Shown here: positions 35,101 to 46,945 of the stretch, in pieces
Layout: the number at the start of each line of letters is the position of its first letter
Position numbering within the stretch: position 1 is the stretch's first letter
Origin: Sepiola atlantica
Lineage: Eukaryota > Mollusca > Cephalopoda > Sepiida > Sepiolidae
DNA: 64,000 bases
Reading direction: 5' to 3'
Assembly (NCBI GenBank): GCA_963556195.1
Contig: OY744533.1
Coordinates: forward strand, 52,447,808-52,511,807
The notes under the pieces: generated by a model
Database searches by the model: none
Seen by the model: the letters and a program-made list of their open reading frames with translations, nothing else
Told to the model about the DNA's origin: nothing
Made by a program: the position numbers and the translations under genes

Positions 35101-35812
35101 GGTGCTGATATCGAACATGTACCAGTTTCCGAGAACTTCGTGTCGGCAGTGTTCAGGCATGTTACGTAAACACCCGAGAAATGCCGACGATACGAAGGTT
35201 AACAGACGCTAACTCTGATACGTTGCTGAGTCGTGTTTTTTCAGCTTTATTTTCAAGAAAGATAGCAAGAAAAAAAACGCCGGAAAACATTGCGAAGTCA
35301 CTGTTAAATAATTAAATTTTTTTTTTAACAAAACAATGATAAGCAATTGCAAATAAATACATTTTTATTATTTTATTTCATTACTTTTTGTATTCAGTCA
35401 ACTGGTTAAATAGTAGTCTTTTGTATTTCTGAAAACTGAAAAACTGTGTTTTTTTTGGGGGGGGGTCTTTTTTGACATCGTCTTTTTTAATCAGTCGGGT
35501 TAGGGTTATGGTCGGGTTAATGTTAGGGTCGGGTTAGGGTTAAACAGAGACTTGTCTATTTCAACCTCCGATCTATTTCAGCCTCCGATCTGATGAGGAT
35601 TTCGTAACAAACGGTCTTCACAGACCTCCCTCAAACAATTCGTCCAATCAGTTTGCGTGTTCGGTGATCCAAAGCCGCATTCATTCTATGTCGTCTGTCA
35701 GCTGCCAGCTGATTGGCGAATCGCCTCGGCATCTTTCGGATGTTTACGTAACATGCCCGAACACTGTTGACGCGAAGTTCCCGGAAACTGATACATGTAC
35801 GATATCAGTACT
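35101..35812. mobile_element. hAT-like non-autonomous element with 8-bp target duplication
   Basis: Long inverted ends of about 95 bp (left gctgatatcgaacatgtacc and agttacgtaaac-type text; right is its complement up to 35812). It is flanked by TATAATTG at 35093-35100 and 35813-35820. An empty-site paralogue exists in the window at 39420-39427 (ctatcatataattgttgtaa), which confirms the borders. An 8-bp duplication fits the hAT superfamily. There is no transposase. A telomere-like GGTTAG-rich stretch lies inside. Confidence 0.85.
35500..35552 (+). repeat. Degenerate TTAGGG-like stretch
   Basis: gggttagggttatggtcggg and ttagggtcgggttagggtta show an imperfect (GGTTAG)n pattern over about 50 bp inside the hAT-like element. 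Too short to be a true interstitial telomere. Confidence 0.5.
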
Positions 35813-35820
35813 TATAATTG

Positions 35821-37144
35821 TTGTAAATTCACTATTTCATTAATCATAATGACTTTTTAATGTCTGATTAGTCATTTGTAGTTTGGATATGAGCAGTTCT
35901 TTGACAATGGAGTCAACTAGAAAGAAATGAGCTGTTCAAAGTTGGGCAACAAAACAGAGGGAAATGCATATTTGTAGCTGATTATATTTGCCTTTAAGTT
36001 TAAATGATCTATGGAGATAAACTCGCTGGGAAATCTTAATATAAAAGGTCAACTGAACAAGCTCCAATAAGATAGATGCAATAGTTTAAGTTAACTTCTC
36101 GGAATAATTAAAATATTATTCACACACATTTTTAAATCAATTAAAAAGAAAATGCGGGAATAATTGTAATTAATAGGTGTTTATACTTTCTGTTATTGCC
36201 AAATAAACCGGGCCCTAAAATAATCAATATGATTTAATTCAAACAAGCCATTAAACAAGTTATGGTGATAATTATTAAATTAAATAATCATTATATTCTG
36301 CTCAAAATTATATTATTCTCTCGGTGAGACTCTTTCTTCTCAATATAATGACAATTATTTTAGCGGAGAAGAATGTGACACACAAAACGGAGGTACCACG
36401 TGATGTTTTTATTTGGTATACTTGAAGTCAATAATTCAAGATTTCATGGAGTCGCCGATATGATATTTACTAAATCTAGAAGACCCGTCTCTTTTAAAAA
36501 CCACTTGCCTACACTGATTATAGACCCATGCTTGAAGCAAGACACTACAAGACAACACATCAGTTAGTAATGGCATTATCAGGATTACCGTCTCACAACG
36601 GCTGGGACTATGTTTGTGTCATCTACACCGATGTCGCTGCGGCCAAACTGTTGACGATTTTGCCCTACACTCCTGTCTTGTGGATTCATGAAAATATTGA
36701 AAGTGATAAGTTGTGAAAACATTAATTTACCCTTATTTATTTGTTTACTTATACCAAACAATTATAATTTAATTTAGTTTATTAATCATTAGATAATTAA
36801 ATATTAAACAAACATCAAGTGTGTTTATTCCGTTATTAATTATTAGCTATTGATTACATATTAAAATGTGGCTTGCCTATGGCTTATGAAATTCAATACT
36901 TATTGGAAACATTTCAATATAAGTGATCAATTAGACAAACACAGTAATTTTACATATAGTTAGTGGAAAATATGTGATCATACATTTCCCAACAGTAATA
37001 GTACGTAAAGAAACACAATTGATCTGAAAGGGGGTTTAAACTTGTATCAAACATCGTTATCTATTCGTTACTCACGCCTCATATCTCATATCAGATGTTA
37101 AAGAAAAAGTCGAGTGTATAAGTTTAAAGTAGTCATTAACATAC
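35821..37144. other. Intron downstream of EGF exon 11, duplicated segment
   Basis: 35821-36090 is similar to 39428-39660 (shared gagcagttcttt, agtcaactagaaa, gttcaaagttgg), an intron duplication. The rest is AT-rich with no exon. A 62-codon frame at 36528 has no recognised domain. Confidence 0.5.
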
Positions 37145-37252
37145 CTATGTCACAAGTCTTTCCTGTATAACCTGGTGCGCAATCACATTTAAATCCTCTC
37201 GGCAATGCAGTACACGTTCCACCGTTTTCACAAGGATTAGGTCTGCAATTAC
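37145..37252 (-). CDS. EGF-like exon 11
   Basis: A 108-bp phase 1-1 exon with six cysteines: [25 protein letters not shown] and [11 protein letters not shown]. It is somewhat diverged from the recent array, with NCRP instead of DCTS or DCSS and a final Ile. It keeps the shared downstream intron start. Acceptor acag, donor gtatgt. Confidence 0.9.
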   Translation of the reverse strand, partial: VIADLILVKTVERVLHCREDLNVIAHQVIQERLVT

Positions 37253-37421
37253 CTGTAAAATAGAACACATGAATTAAAGAAGGATCAACATCATTTAAAA
37301 CAAAAATTAAGACAAACGACAAACGAGTTTAATAAACGGTCAATTATTTAATACAAGCAAATAAATATCCTATCCTTTACCACTATTTTCTTTTTTTTTA
37401 ATTTATTAATTTATTATATAT

Positions 37422-37433
37422 TTTGAGAGTCTC

Positions 37434-37516
<83 letters not shown>
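37422..37516. repeat. (TC)n(TA)n microsatellite
   Basis: CT tract with one g interruption, then TA tract. Confidence 0.95.
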
Positions 37517-37518
<2 letters not shown>

Positions 37519-38279
37519 GTTGAATTAAATTAGATATAATTGAATATCGTTTAATAATAATCTATCGTGATGAGAAAAAGCTCAATATATTAAATAGAGC
37601 AATCAATTCTAGAGATGAAAGATGGGAATAAAAAAATATAAACATACAATATTTATTCGAACATCAGAAGTTCAAAGCAAGGAGCTTCATATCCATAATT
37701 TATGGATTCTTAAAGATAAACTCTTTTTATCAGGGGATAGAAAAACCGACAATGTAATTGTAAATATTATCGGCAACAGTTAACTTTGAAAAATTTATAC
37801 ACTAAATAAAAAAAAGATGAAGAGTTTTTGTTGAGATGAAACCGTAGATTTAGGGTAGTCGCCGTCAAAAACACGTAAAAAATAAAACAGCTGTTATATT
37901 GGAAATGAATGTTCGATAAAGAATGCTCAAAGTGTTTAAGAGTCTAAATGTTGTTATTAAGAAGCTGATTTTTAGACGGTTGTTGGTAAGGTCAAATCTA
38001 TCCGGTGTGTGCAAAAGTCCGATAGTGGAATTATCCGTTTCACAGGGTGAAGAATCAAGTTTGTCAGTCAGAGTTCGATGTATATCAAAGTGTGCATTAC
38101 GAAAACCTCTAGCTCCCTGGTTGATCAGTGTTTTAATAGGTTACAAAAATAGATTTAGAGCCGATAATTTTCTGGTCGGTGTGGAGTGAAGGTATTGCTT
38201 GTAGGCGATGATGAAATATATATGTTTCATTAAATATAACAGATAACTTGTGTCTGCATATGTTTCCTGTTTTTTTTCT

Positions 38280-38615
38280 AGATACCTGATTATTTTTCGA
38301 GTTTCAGGCTAAAACAGGCAGATGAATTTGCCGTACTCGTTGCGTACCCTAGTACTTCATGTTCCTTTTTAAGTATCTTCAGCGGGTAGGGTTAAGGTAA
38401 AGAACATGGATTTTTAAATACTTAGTGATGGTTTGGGCGGGAAACGCGTCGTTGATTGTAGTATTACTAAAGTATTAATATTAGTATTAAAAATGTTATC
38501 AAAATAAGTTTTATTAATTGATGGCTTTTTTAATTTTTACGAGTATAGCTTCTACTGTACACAATGAATGTAGCAAATTCATCTGCCAGTTCCAGTCTAA
38601 AACTAGAAAATTAAT
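38280..38615. repeat. Inverted-repeat element ~330 bp
   Basis: Left ggcagatgaatttgc (about 38319) and its complement gcaaattcatctgcc (38574) lie within arms of about 60 bp at roughly 75% match. The centre contains agggttaaggtaaagaac. Possible MITE; no target duplication identified. Confidence 0.55.
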
Positions 38616-38707
38616 CAAATATAAAAAGGATTAAGGTAAAAAAATATGCAGACATAATGCTGCTGTAATATTTAATGAAATATGTCTCCAAGTAAAATGC
38701 TGTCCAT

Positions 38708-38710
<3 letters not shown>

Positions 38711-38762
<52 letters not shown>

Positions 38763-38771
38763 CGCACACAC

Positions 38772-38827
<56 letters not shown>

Positions 38828-38834
38828 TAGAGAG
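38711..38834. repeat. (TA)n tracts with (GA)n
   Basis: Two TA tracts (38711-38760 and 38774-38812) separated by acgcacacacat, then GA. Confidence 0.93.
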
Positions 38835-39323
38835 TTTAAATTACCTACTAGACACATCCTCGAGTATCTTCGATCTCTCTGTGCAAGTGTTTGTCAGGAT
38901 AAGCTGATATGAGGATATGACCTTTACAAGTAAACCATGGCCAAATATTCAAAATAACATAGTATTCGCAGCCAAAATAAGATCTCCTTGACACAGCTAT
39001 ACACTGGCTTATACGAGAAATGGTGCACCTTTTCCAAGTAATGTTACCTCAAGTAACAGCATTTAGCTGGATACTCCACCAGAATAGATGAATTCTTGTT
39101 TTGGAATCCGGTAAAACCAAGAGACCAGAATAAAGATATACTATAACATAGTTCACGAGTCAATTGGGGAGAGGAAAATTAATATGCTTAACTTCTTTAC
39201 TAACTCAATGTTTGACAGGTAAAGGAAAACATTAATTGAATATTATACAGAGATCAAGTGTTAGCCCCAGGAATGGGCCCCTTGGTTTCTGAGAACTTCG
39301 ACTGAAGTAAAATGAAACAAAAA

Positions 39324-39325
<2 letters not shown>

Positions 39326-39360
<35 letters not shown>
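39326..39360. repeat. (TA)n microsatellite
   Basis: A short TA tract, 35 bp. Confidence 0.9.
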
Positions 39361-39362
<2 letters not shown>

Positions 39363-39419
39363 TTTACCCCCCAAAATAATTCAGTAAATTTTAAATTACG
39401 TAGCTCGACTACGCTATCA

Positions 39420-39760
39420 TATAATTGTTGTAAATTCACCATTTAATTAATTATAATTAATTTTTAAATTTTGATTAGTCTTTTGTAGTTTAACCAGTTT
39501 TCATTAAAAAATGAGCAGTTCTTTAACCAGAAAGTCAACTAGAAAAGAAATGAGTTGTTCAAAGTTGGACAGCAAAACAGAGAGAAAGACATATTTGTAG
39601 CTGATTACATTTGTTTTAAGTTTGAAAAATCTAATGAGATACACTGATGTAGCCCTTTGTGTAAGTGATTATGATTTTTTTGTATATTATCAAAATGGAT
39701 ACTTTTAAGATGGGCAGAAATAATTGTATGCAAATAAAGAGTGTTTCTATAATTAACATT
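39420..39760. other. Empty-site paralogue of the hAT-like insertion
   Basis: This matches 35093-35100 plus 35821-36090 without the 712-bp element, so it is the pre-insertion version of a duplicated intron segment. Useful for dating: the duplication either came first or the insertion occurred in one copy only. Confidence 0.75.
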
Positions 39761-40930
39761 AATAAACATTTAATTTATAAAGTTTTTGTAAACACGAAAC
39801 AAAATCTTTCTCATTTATAGATAGATAAACATTGACAGTTTGGTACACATTTATGTTTTAAATGTGATCATAAAGAAAAGAAAAGAAAAGAAAGACGAAA
39901 TTAATTGGCCATTTCACTTGCACTTTAGAAAATAGAACATTGGAACAGAAGGGCTAAATATTTGTCCAGGAAATTAAACAATATTGCGAAAACAAAATTA
40001 ATAGAGTATCGAGAGATCGGGTTTGAAACAGAGTAAATAAAGAAAAACAAAACAAAAAGGACTTGAAATACAAACAAAAACGCGCGCACTCGTGTGTCAC
40101 AAGGTTTACAAGGGCTAGACAGGAGAGGAAGACAAGCATAGAGTATGACGCTGTCGGCTTATTTCTCTTTGTCTTTCTTAACGTCACCGGGCAGAGGGAG
40201 GTTATGCTATGTTCTGCTTTGGTTGACTGTTTAGTTGTTTGCTTTCTTTTGTGGCCTAATTTAATAGAACAGTAGCAGAAAAAAGAGAAGGCGAGCGTGT
40301 TATTATATGAGGAGGAAGAGCAGGGAAAGAAAATAAAAAAATAAAATTGGAAGAGGTGCAGACGACACTTTGTTTTTTCTAGCGCGGAGTTTTTTACAGT
40401 AGAGTTTCGGTTTTGAGACTGGAATGTCGTGGAAAGGAAGATCGGAGAAAACACAGGATTTAATAATAAGACAAATACAATTACAAACAATATGATTGAG
40501 TAAGAAAGATGTGATGGCCCGTCGCAAGAAAAGATATGTGAACAGATAAGTGAATATTGACTTTGAACTGTTGATAAATATAAATATGTTTTAAATGTGA
40601 TGGGCGATGTTCGATCTCCGTGGAAAAAACATTCATTCGTATTTTCATTGAATTCTATTTCTGTTGCATTTTAACATTAAATTATGCTATATCCATGTGT
40701 GGTCGTGTTTCTTTTGCAATTAACTTATCTCGTGTGTTTTACTGTAGACATCATTACAGACTTCCGGTAAATATAAATGTTAAATTGTGTGGGGTATTAA
40801 TAATAGCTGTCACAACATTAAATTAGATCTTATGAAATACACATTGATATTTCTGTGTCACTAGTATATCCAGTATTACGTGGTGACAAATCTATTTAAC
40901 TCCAGATATCAAGTAGCAGAATCTATCTTG
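39761..40930. other. Intron sequence, nothing recognised
   Basis: A purine-rich block at 39880-40540 gives a long minus-strand open frame (178 codons) of low-complexity composition with no domain or splice support. Not called a gene. Confidence 0.45.
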
Positions 40931-41115
40931 CAATATGTAGTTGCGGTCTCCAGAAGATGCACACTCGTCGCTTTCGTCTCGACATAGGTAAGGCATCATT
41001 CCCCGTCCGTGTGTCTGCTCTCTGGAACAGTTTGCCAGAGGAGTTCGTGGTTATGCTTACCATATCCCTATTCAAAGTTGTCTTGAACAAACATTTAAAC
41101 TGGTATATTTATACA
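40930..41115 (+). pseudogene. LINE ORF2 C-terminal fragment
   Basis: The frame FPVRVSALWNSLPEEFV followed by LFKVVLNKHL matches the widespread end of jockey/CR1-type ORF2 proteins (family: FxxRxxxxWNSLPxxVV-SxxxFKxxLDxHL). The upstream RT is missing. Confidence 0.75.
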
Positions 41116-41411
41116 ATATCTTCTGTATTTTTACATGGCTTGTTGCACTTTGCTATTGTTTTTTTTTCGAGGGGGGGGAATACAATTGATGGATTACTTG
41201 CTTGATAGAGGTACATTCATTCGTAAATGCAATAGAAACCAACCAAACAACCAGTTAACGTATCTGATCTACACTGTATAGATATAATTAATTTAATGCA
41301 ATAAAATAATTATCAGTGAATTACATCATTCTATTATTTCATCATTATATAGCTAATATTTTAAGATATCTGAATATCTATGTTACTAGTGTACATTATC
41401 ATAATAAAAAA

Positions 41412-41692
41412 AAAAGGTAAAGGTCGCATAGCCTGGACGCGCACGAGTGTCGTTGCCGACATCGCACACTGCCCATGGCCGTAGCGGCGGTGATTTGTTA
41501 AGAATCACCGTGTCTAGGGCACAGCATATGGAAGGCGGAGCCCATCCCTCTCCTTCCGCTGCCTTGAACCTTCCCTGAGTGGACAGAGGGAGTTTTCAGA
41601 CCCGAAAATTCGCATGCCATGAGTGGGATCGAACCCGGGTCGTCCAGCCCAAAGACAAGTGCTATAACCACTCGTCCACAAAGAACATGATA
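41412..41692 (-). repeat. Well-preserved tRNA-derived SINE
   Basis: Minus strand: box A gtggacgagtggttatagca (41690 downward), box B gggttcgatcccactc near 41635. Then a 200-bp GC-rich body (ggaaggagagggatggg; gggcagtgtgcgatg) and an A-rich 3' end at 41408. Much better preserved than the other SINEs, so probably a recent insertion. Confidence 0.85.
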
Positions 41693-41879
41693 CAAACTGA
41701 CGCACAATTTCGTTGGCTGCTGGTTGCTTTTTCATTATCTTGTGATTCGTAAAGACGAAAATTGAGTATCATCGTTATCATATTCGGTGTAACGTCCGTT
41801 TTACATGTTGGAATGTTTTGGACGGATTTTAGAAATTAACTTAAAGATTAATTAATTTAATGACCAGGTTTTTATTTAT

Positions 41880-42085
41880 CCCATTTTCTTTCCATTTATT
41901 CGCTGTTTTGATACTTCATTGTAATACAGCTTCCTATTCCAGTAGCTTCTTTCTAAGAACTGCAGGCTTCTGGAACTCTCTTCCTGCTGACCTTTTCCTC
42001 CTACCTATAGTCATAGTCTTAGACGTCTCCTGTCTTTGCGATAATCATATTTCTTTCTTGTTAGCTCCCATCATCAAGTAGATTC
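41880..42085 (+). pseudogene. LINE ORF2 C-terminal fragment
   Basis: The frame SSFFLRTAGFWNSLPADLF resembles the same LINE C-terminal motif as at 40930 (RTxRxWNSLPxxLF), here followed by diverged sequence and a stop. Confidence 0.6.
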
Positions 42086-42224
42086 ATGCCTTGTCTGCAG
42101 CGATTTCCATGAAAAAAGTTCCTTTCCTATCATCTCCTCTGATGTTTTCCTGTGAACTGACCTCGCGACCTATACTCTTTAACATCTACTAACCCCCGCA
42201 AATCTCATCTATTCTTTTAACATG

Positions 42225-42470
42225 GCCATACCACCGACGTTTCTTGTTCTGTTTACATCTCACTATACTATCCAGGTGTAATATTCCTCAGAGGTCATCA
42301 GATCTAAGCTTGTCTTTAGGACTCACATTATAAATCAATGGTATCATTTAATATAATTTATCTCCATACAACACGTCTCAACGCTCTCTGACCAGGTTTC
42401 ACTTCCATACATCATCACACTTTGTACACATGCGTGATAGATTCTTCTCGCCTGGTTACCTCACATAAAT
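42225..42470 (-). pseudogene. LINE RT fragment of the cephalopod-type repeat (partial)
   Basis: Minus strand carries gtgatgatgtatggaagtga, coding VMMYGSETW, a conserved RT C-terminal motif. The same segment recurs in three other introns of the EGF array (44.0, 46.6 and 55.1 kb), so it was duplicated with the exons. Confidence 0.6.
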
Positions 42471-42915
42471 ACGGTATCTACATATGGTATATCTGTTACA
42501 GTTGAAAGTTTGTAATTGCCTTACGTTTATAAAAGGTACAATTATACAATACAAATCTCGTGATATAGTTATTTTAAATTTTATTATTTAGTTTATTAAA
42601 AATTAGAAACATCATTAACGTCTCATTTAACATGGGAAAATATTAATGTTTATTCAGTTGATTAATTACTAAATATGAAAATTTTGTTTGGTTTTCGTTT
42701 ATTTAATACTGAAAATCAATACATATTGTAAACGTTTCGTAAATAATACGATTTTATACACAGCTAGTGAGAAAACGTGTTTGTACATTTGACATTCATA
42801 TTAGTAATACAATTGATCTGATATGTTTTGAACTCGCCTAAAATATCGTCTTGCCTCATTTCGCAGTTTTAAAGCAACATTAAAACGTATAAGCTGAATG
42901 TAGTCATAACTATAC

Positions 42916-43029
42916 CTTTGTCACAAGTCTTTCCTGTATAACCTGGTTTACAGAAACATTTAAATCCTCTCGGCACTACTCTGCACGTTCCACCATTTTC
43001 ACAAGGATTAGATGTAGATGAGCAATCAC
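42916..43029 (-). CDS. EGF-like exon 10
   Basis: A 114-bp phase 1-1 exon of the long subtype with DCSSTSNPC and [17 protein letters not shown]. Six cysteines. Acceptor acag, donor gtatag. Intron sequence on both sides is shared with the 45.2-kb and 50.8-kb exons. Confidence 0.9.
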
Positions 43030-43674
43030 CTGTAAAATAACACACAACTGAATTAATGCATGATCAACGTCATTAAAAACACAAATTGAAACAAATGACA
43101 AAATATGATTAAGTTTTATTTTAATGTGATACTAGCAAATGAATATGATTCAATCATGTCTATTTATACTTTTAACACTATTTTCTATATTCCTTACACA
43201 ATTCCTAAAATCTATTTTCCACACTATATATATGTGGGTATTTTTGACGGTTCAAATAATTTTACACGTTATGCTCCAAATAACCACTTCATACAAAGGT
43301 ATTATATTTATTTACAGCTGTTTCAATGCAGTGTTTATTTATAGCAATACAGTGAGTAATATTTAAAGAACAAATGTAATATCTTAACAACGATTTTATG
43401 AGCAATAACCTGCAAAATGAAACAATTGAATCGAAGTATGATCAAAATCATTTAAAAATAAAACTTGAGACAATCGACAAACGAATTCTACTTGGTAATA
43501 AATTTAATACAAGAAAGTAAAGAGTACAAGGGTGTTTGTACGTTACATAGTAGTATGTAAAATAATACAATTGATTGACTGGTCTAAACTATTCTTATCC
43601 ATAAGTCATTTATGCCTCATATCTATGTTCAAGAAACATGCAAGTGTATAAGTTTAAATTAGCCATTGCTATAC

Positions 43675-43782
43675 CTTTGTCACACGTCTTTCCTGTATAA
43701 CCTGGTTTGCAATCACATTTAAACCCTCTCGGCAATTTAGTGCATGTTCCTCCATTTTCACAAGGATTAGATGTGCAATCAC
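43675..43782 (-). CDS. EGF-like exon 9
   Basis: A 108-bp phase 1-1 exon of the short subtype. Loop 1 is DCTSNPC (O-glucose consensus CxSxPC), the middle is [11 protein letters not shown] and the end GYTGKTCDK. Six cysteines. Only about 650 bp separates it from the next EGF exon, the shortest intron in the array. Confidence 0.9.
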
Positions 43783-43974
43783 CTGTAAAATAAAACACAA
43801 CTGAATTAAATTAGGGTCAACATATGATATTGATTAAATATTTATGTTGTATTTAGTTTTATCTTATTTCATACTGAAAGTCAATGCTTGTAAACCTTTA
43901 ATAATAAGTTATTAATTAAACAAAAACATAGATTTTACACATTGCTAGGCTTTAATGTAAACTTGATTTTTAGA

Positions 43975-44400
43975 CTCACATTACCCATCCATCGTATTAT
44001 TCTCATATCATATATTTTCACACTACGCATGCACCCAACGCCCAGTGACAAGGTTTCACTTCCATACATCATCACACTGTAAACACTTGATTGATAGACT
44101 TTTCTCGTCTGATGAGCTTAGAGCGAGATTGAATTTGACAGTATAGGGAGATGTGTACAGAAGAGAAGATTTCACTGGTATTGCCACGATGAAATAATAC
44201 ATGAGAGTTATTTGATTAGGGTCAGTTGGCAGGAGAATACAACGTAAAAAATGGTAGGACATGCTAAAGGATGACCTTGAGAGAAATAGGAGTAATACTG
44301 ACCTGGATAGAGATAAGTTAGTTTGAAAGTTATTTTACAAAAGCGTCTAATACATACAAGCATGTCAAACAGACATTAAACCGAATATGATGATGATAAA
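43975..44400. repeat. Cephalopod-type LINE tail inside duplicated intron
   Basis: Left part: VMMYGSET on the minus strand. Right part: plus-strand frame KDDLERNRSNTDLDRDKL, then acagacattaaaccgaatat followed by gatgatgata. The last is the tail motif I associate with octopus and squid genomes. A mosaic of opposed fragments. Related copies at 46490-46945 and 55015-55440. Confidence 0.6.
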
Positions 44401-44539
44401 TAAATAGGTATAATGTAATAAATTAAATTAAATAATAAAAAAAGAAGACTTTTATCATGAAGGGTTAATAAAATATATACAAATGCAAATCCATATTTTT
44501 AACACATAGTTACTTTTAATTAATATTCCAAGTTTTAGT

Positions 44540-44700
44540 CACAGACAGATATACACCATATCTACAGGTCGTATATCTTTACCATATCTACATGTGGTAT
44601 ATCTTTACTATATCGACATATGGTATATATTTACTATATCTACATATGGTATATCTTTACCATATCTACATATGGTATATCTTTTACACTTGAAATTTGT
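44540..44700. repeat. Short tandem repeat, ~30 bp (tatctacatatggtatatct)
   Basis: About five imperfect units between 44560 and 44680. Single units of the same text occur in other introns (42480 and 55580). Confidence 0.7.
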
Positions 44701-45175
44701 AATTGCCTTACATTTATAAAAGGTTACAATTATGTGATACAAATCTGGTTATTTAGTTATTGTAATGTTCATTTTTTAGTTCATTAATAATTAGAGAAAA
44801 AGGAAACATCAAATATGCATGTTTAAGTATTAATAGACGCCTAATTTAATATTAGAAATATTAATGTTTATTTAGTTGCTTAATTACTAAATATTTAACC
44901 TTTGTTTGGTCTTGGTTAATTTAGAACTACAAGATAATACTTTTTGTAAACGTTTCGTAATATATTATTCATTAAACATAAAATGCAATTTTATAAATAG
45001 ATTGTGGAAAGAAGTGTTTCTACGTCGACATTAATATTAGCGCGTAAAGTAATACAATTAATCTGATGGGTTTTGAATTTGTCTCAAATATCGTCATCCG
45101 TAGGTCACTCATGCTTCATATCGCAATTTCAAAGAAACATTCAAGTGTATAAGCTGAATGTAGTGATTACTATAC

Positions 45176-45289
45176 CTTTGTCACAAGTCTTTCCTGTATA
45201 ACCTGGTTTACAGAAACATTTAAATCCTCTCGGCACTACTCTGCACGTTCCACCATTTTCACATGGATTAGATGTAGATGAGCAGTCGC
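45176..45289 (-). CDS. EGF-like exon 8
   Basis: A 114-bp phase 1-1 exon of the long subtype. The protein reads [16 protein letters not shown] and [11 protein letters not shown], then GYTGKTCDK. Both flanks resemble those of the 50.8-kb exon closely, including the segment after the acceptor side and the early intron. Acceptor acag, donor gtatag. Confidence 0.9.
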
Positions 45290-45773
45290 CTGTGAAATCA
45301 AACACAATTGAATTAATGCATGACCAACATCATTTAAAACACAAATTGAAACAAATAACAAATTATGATTAAGTTTTATTTAATCGGATACTAGCAAATG
45401 GATATGATTCAATCATGTCTGTCTATACTTTTAACATTATTTTCAATATTCCTTACCCAATTCTTAACATCTATTTTTCACACTATATATATGTGGGTAT
45501 TTTTGAGAATTTAAATTATTTTACATGTAAGGCTCCAAATAAATACTTCATACAAAGGTATTATATTTTTATAAGCTGTTTCAATGCGGTGTTTATTTAA
45601 AGCAATACAAGTCATATTATATATAAAAAAAACAACTGCAATATCTTAACAAATATTTTATGAGCAATAACCTGCAAAATGAAACAATTAAATCAAAGTA
45701 TGATCATAATCATTTCAAAGAAAAATTGAGACAATCGACAAACGAATTCTACTTGGTAATAAATTTAATACAA

Positions 45774-46153
45774 GAAAATAAAATGTTAAAGGAGTATTAG
45801 TACGTTAAGTAGTAGTATTTAAAGTAATACAATTGATCTGATGTGTTTCGAAAATAAAATGTTAAAGCAGTATTAGTACGTTAAGTAGTAGTATTTAAAG
45901 TAATACAATTGATCTGATGTGTTTCGAAAATAAAATGTTAAAGGAGTATTAGTACGTTAAGTAGTAGTATTTAAAGTAATACAATTGATCTGATGTGTTT
46001 CGAAAATAAAATGTTAAAGGAGTATTAGTACGTTAAGTAGTAGTATTTAAAGTAATACAATTGATCTGATGTGTTTCGAAAATAAAATGTTAAAAGAGTA
46101 TTAGTACGTTAAGTAGTAGTATTTAAAGTAATACAATTGATCTGATGTGTTTC
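45774..46153. repeat. 76-bp tandem repeat, 5 units
   Basis: Units start gaaaataaaatgttaaagga at 45774, 45850, 45926, 46002 and 46078 and are nearly identical. The unit matches single-copy sequence found after other EGF exons (acaattgatctgatg), so it is a local amplification of duplicated intron sequence. Confidence 0.95.
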
Positions 46154-46223
46154 GAACTTGTCTCAGATATTGTTATCCATAGAAACATTCAAGTGTAAAA
46201 GTGTACAGTAATCATTGCTATAC

Positions 46224-46331
46224 CTTTGTCACAAGTCTTTCCTGTATAACCTGGTTTACAATTACATATAAATCCTCTCTGCAATTCGGTGCACGTTCCT
46301 CCATTTTCACAAGGATTAGATGTGCAATCAC
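46224..46331 (-). CDS. EGF-like exon 7
   Basis: A 108-bp phase 1-1 exon of the short subtype with DCTSNPC (fits CxSxPC) and [20 protein letters not shown]. Six cysteines conserved. A 76-bp tandem repeat (45774-46153) lies just downstream in the following intron. Confidence 0.88.
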
Positions 46332-46489
46332 CTGTAAAATAAAACAAAATAAATTTAAGTAAGTTTAACATACTATCGATTAAATATTCATGTCTAATTT
46401 GGTTTTCGCTTATTTTATACTGAAAGACAATACTGTAAACATTTCATAATAAGTGATTTATCAAAAAAACATTGATTTTCATATAGCTA

Positions 46490-46945
46490 GGCGGTAATGC
46501 AAGCTTGGTTTTAAGACTCACATTACACATGTAACGTATCATTCCCATATCATATATCTGCATAGAACGCATGCCTATGCGATCACTGACTAGGTTTAAC
46601 TTCCCTACGTCATCACACTGTATCCACATGCTTGATAGCCTATTCTCGTCTGGTAAACTCAGAGGGAGATTGAATATTTTTACCATAGGGAAATGTGTGC
46701 AGAAATGAAGACTTCAATGAAGGAAGACCTGAAAAAATACATGAGAGTTCTTTGATTAGGGTCAGTTGGCAGAGTTAGACCAAGTAACAAAATGGGAGGA
46801 AGTGATAAGGATGGCATTGACAGAAATACGAATGGATAAACACCTTGAAAGAGATAAGTTAGTTTAGAAGTAATTTCACAAAATCCGTCCAACACGTTCT
46901 AGCATATAACACGGACGTTAAACCGAATATGATGATGATAATTAA
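46490..46945. repeat. Cephalopod-type LINE tail, second intron copy
   Basis: Same order as at 43975: a TATCCACATG-type RT remnant, ggtcagttggcag, ccgtccaacacgttctagca, acggacgttaaaccgaatat, then gatgatgata. This copy shows the cephalopod tail most clearly. Confidence 0.65.

Noticed and set aside
35575..35615. ctgatgaggatttcgtaac
   Set aside because: GUAA replaces GAAA and the stems do not form.
36528..36716. 62-codon plus-strand open frame near EGF exon 11
   Set aside because: No domain, and it lies inside an intron of the assembled gene.
39954..40490. 178-codon open frame on the minus strand
   Set aside because: Low-complexity Phe/Ser/Leu-rich translation of a purine-rich block, no domain, no splice or repeat support; it lies within an intron of the assembled gene.
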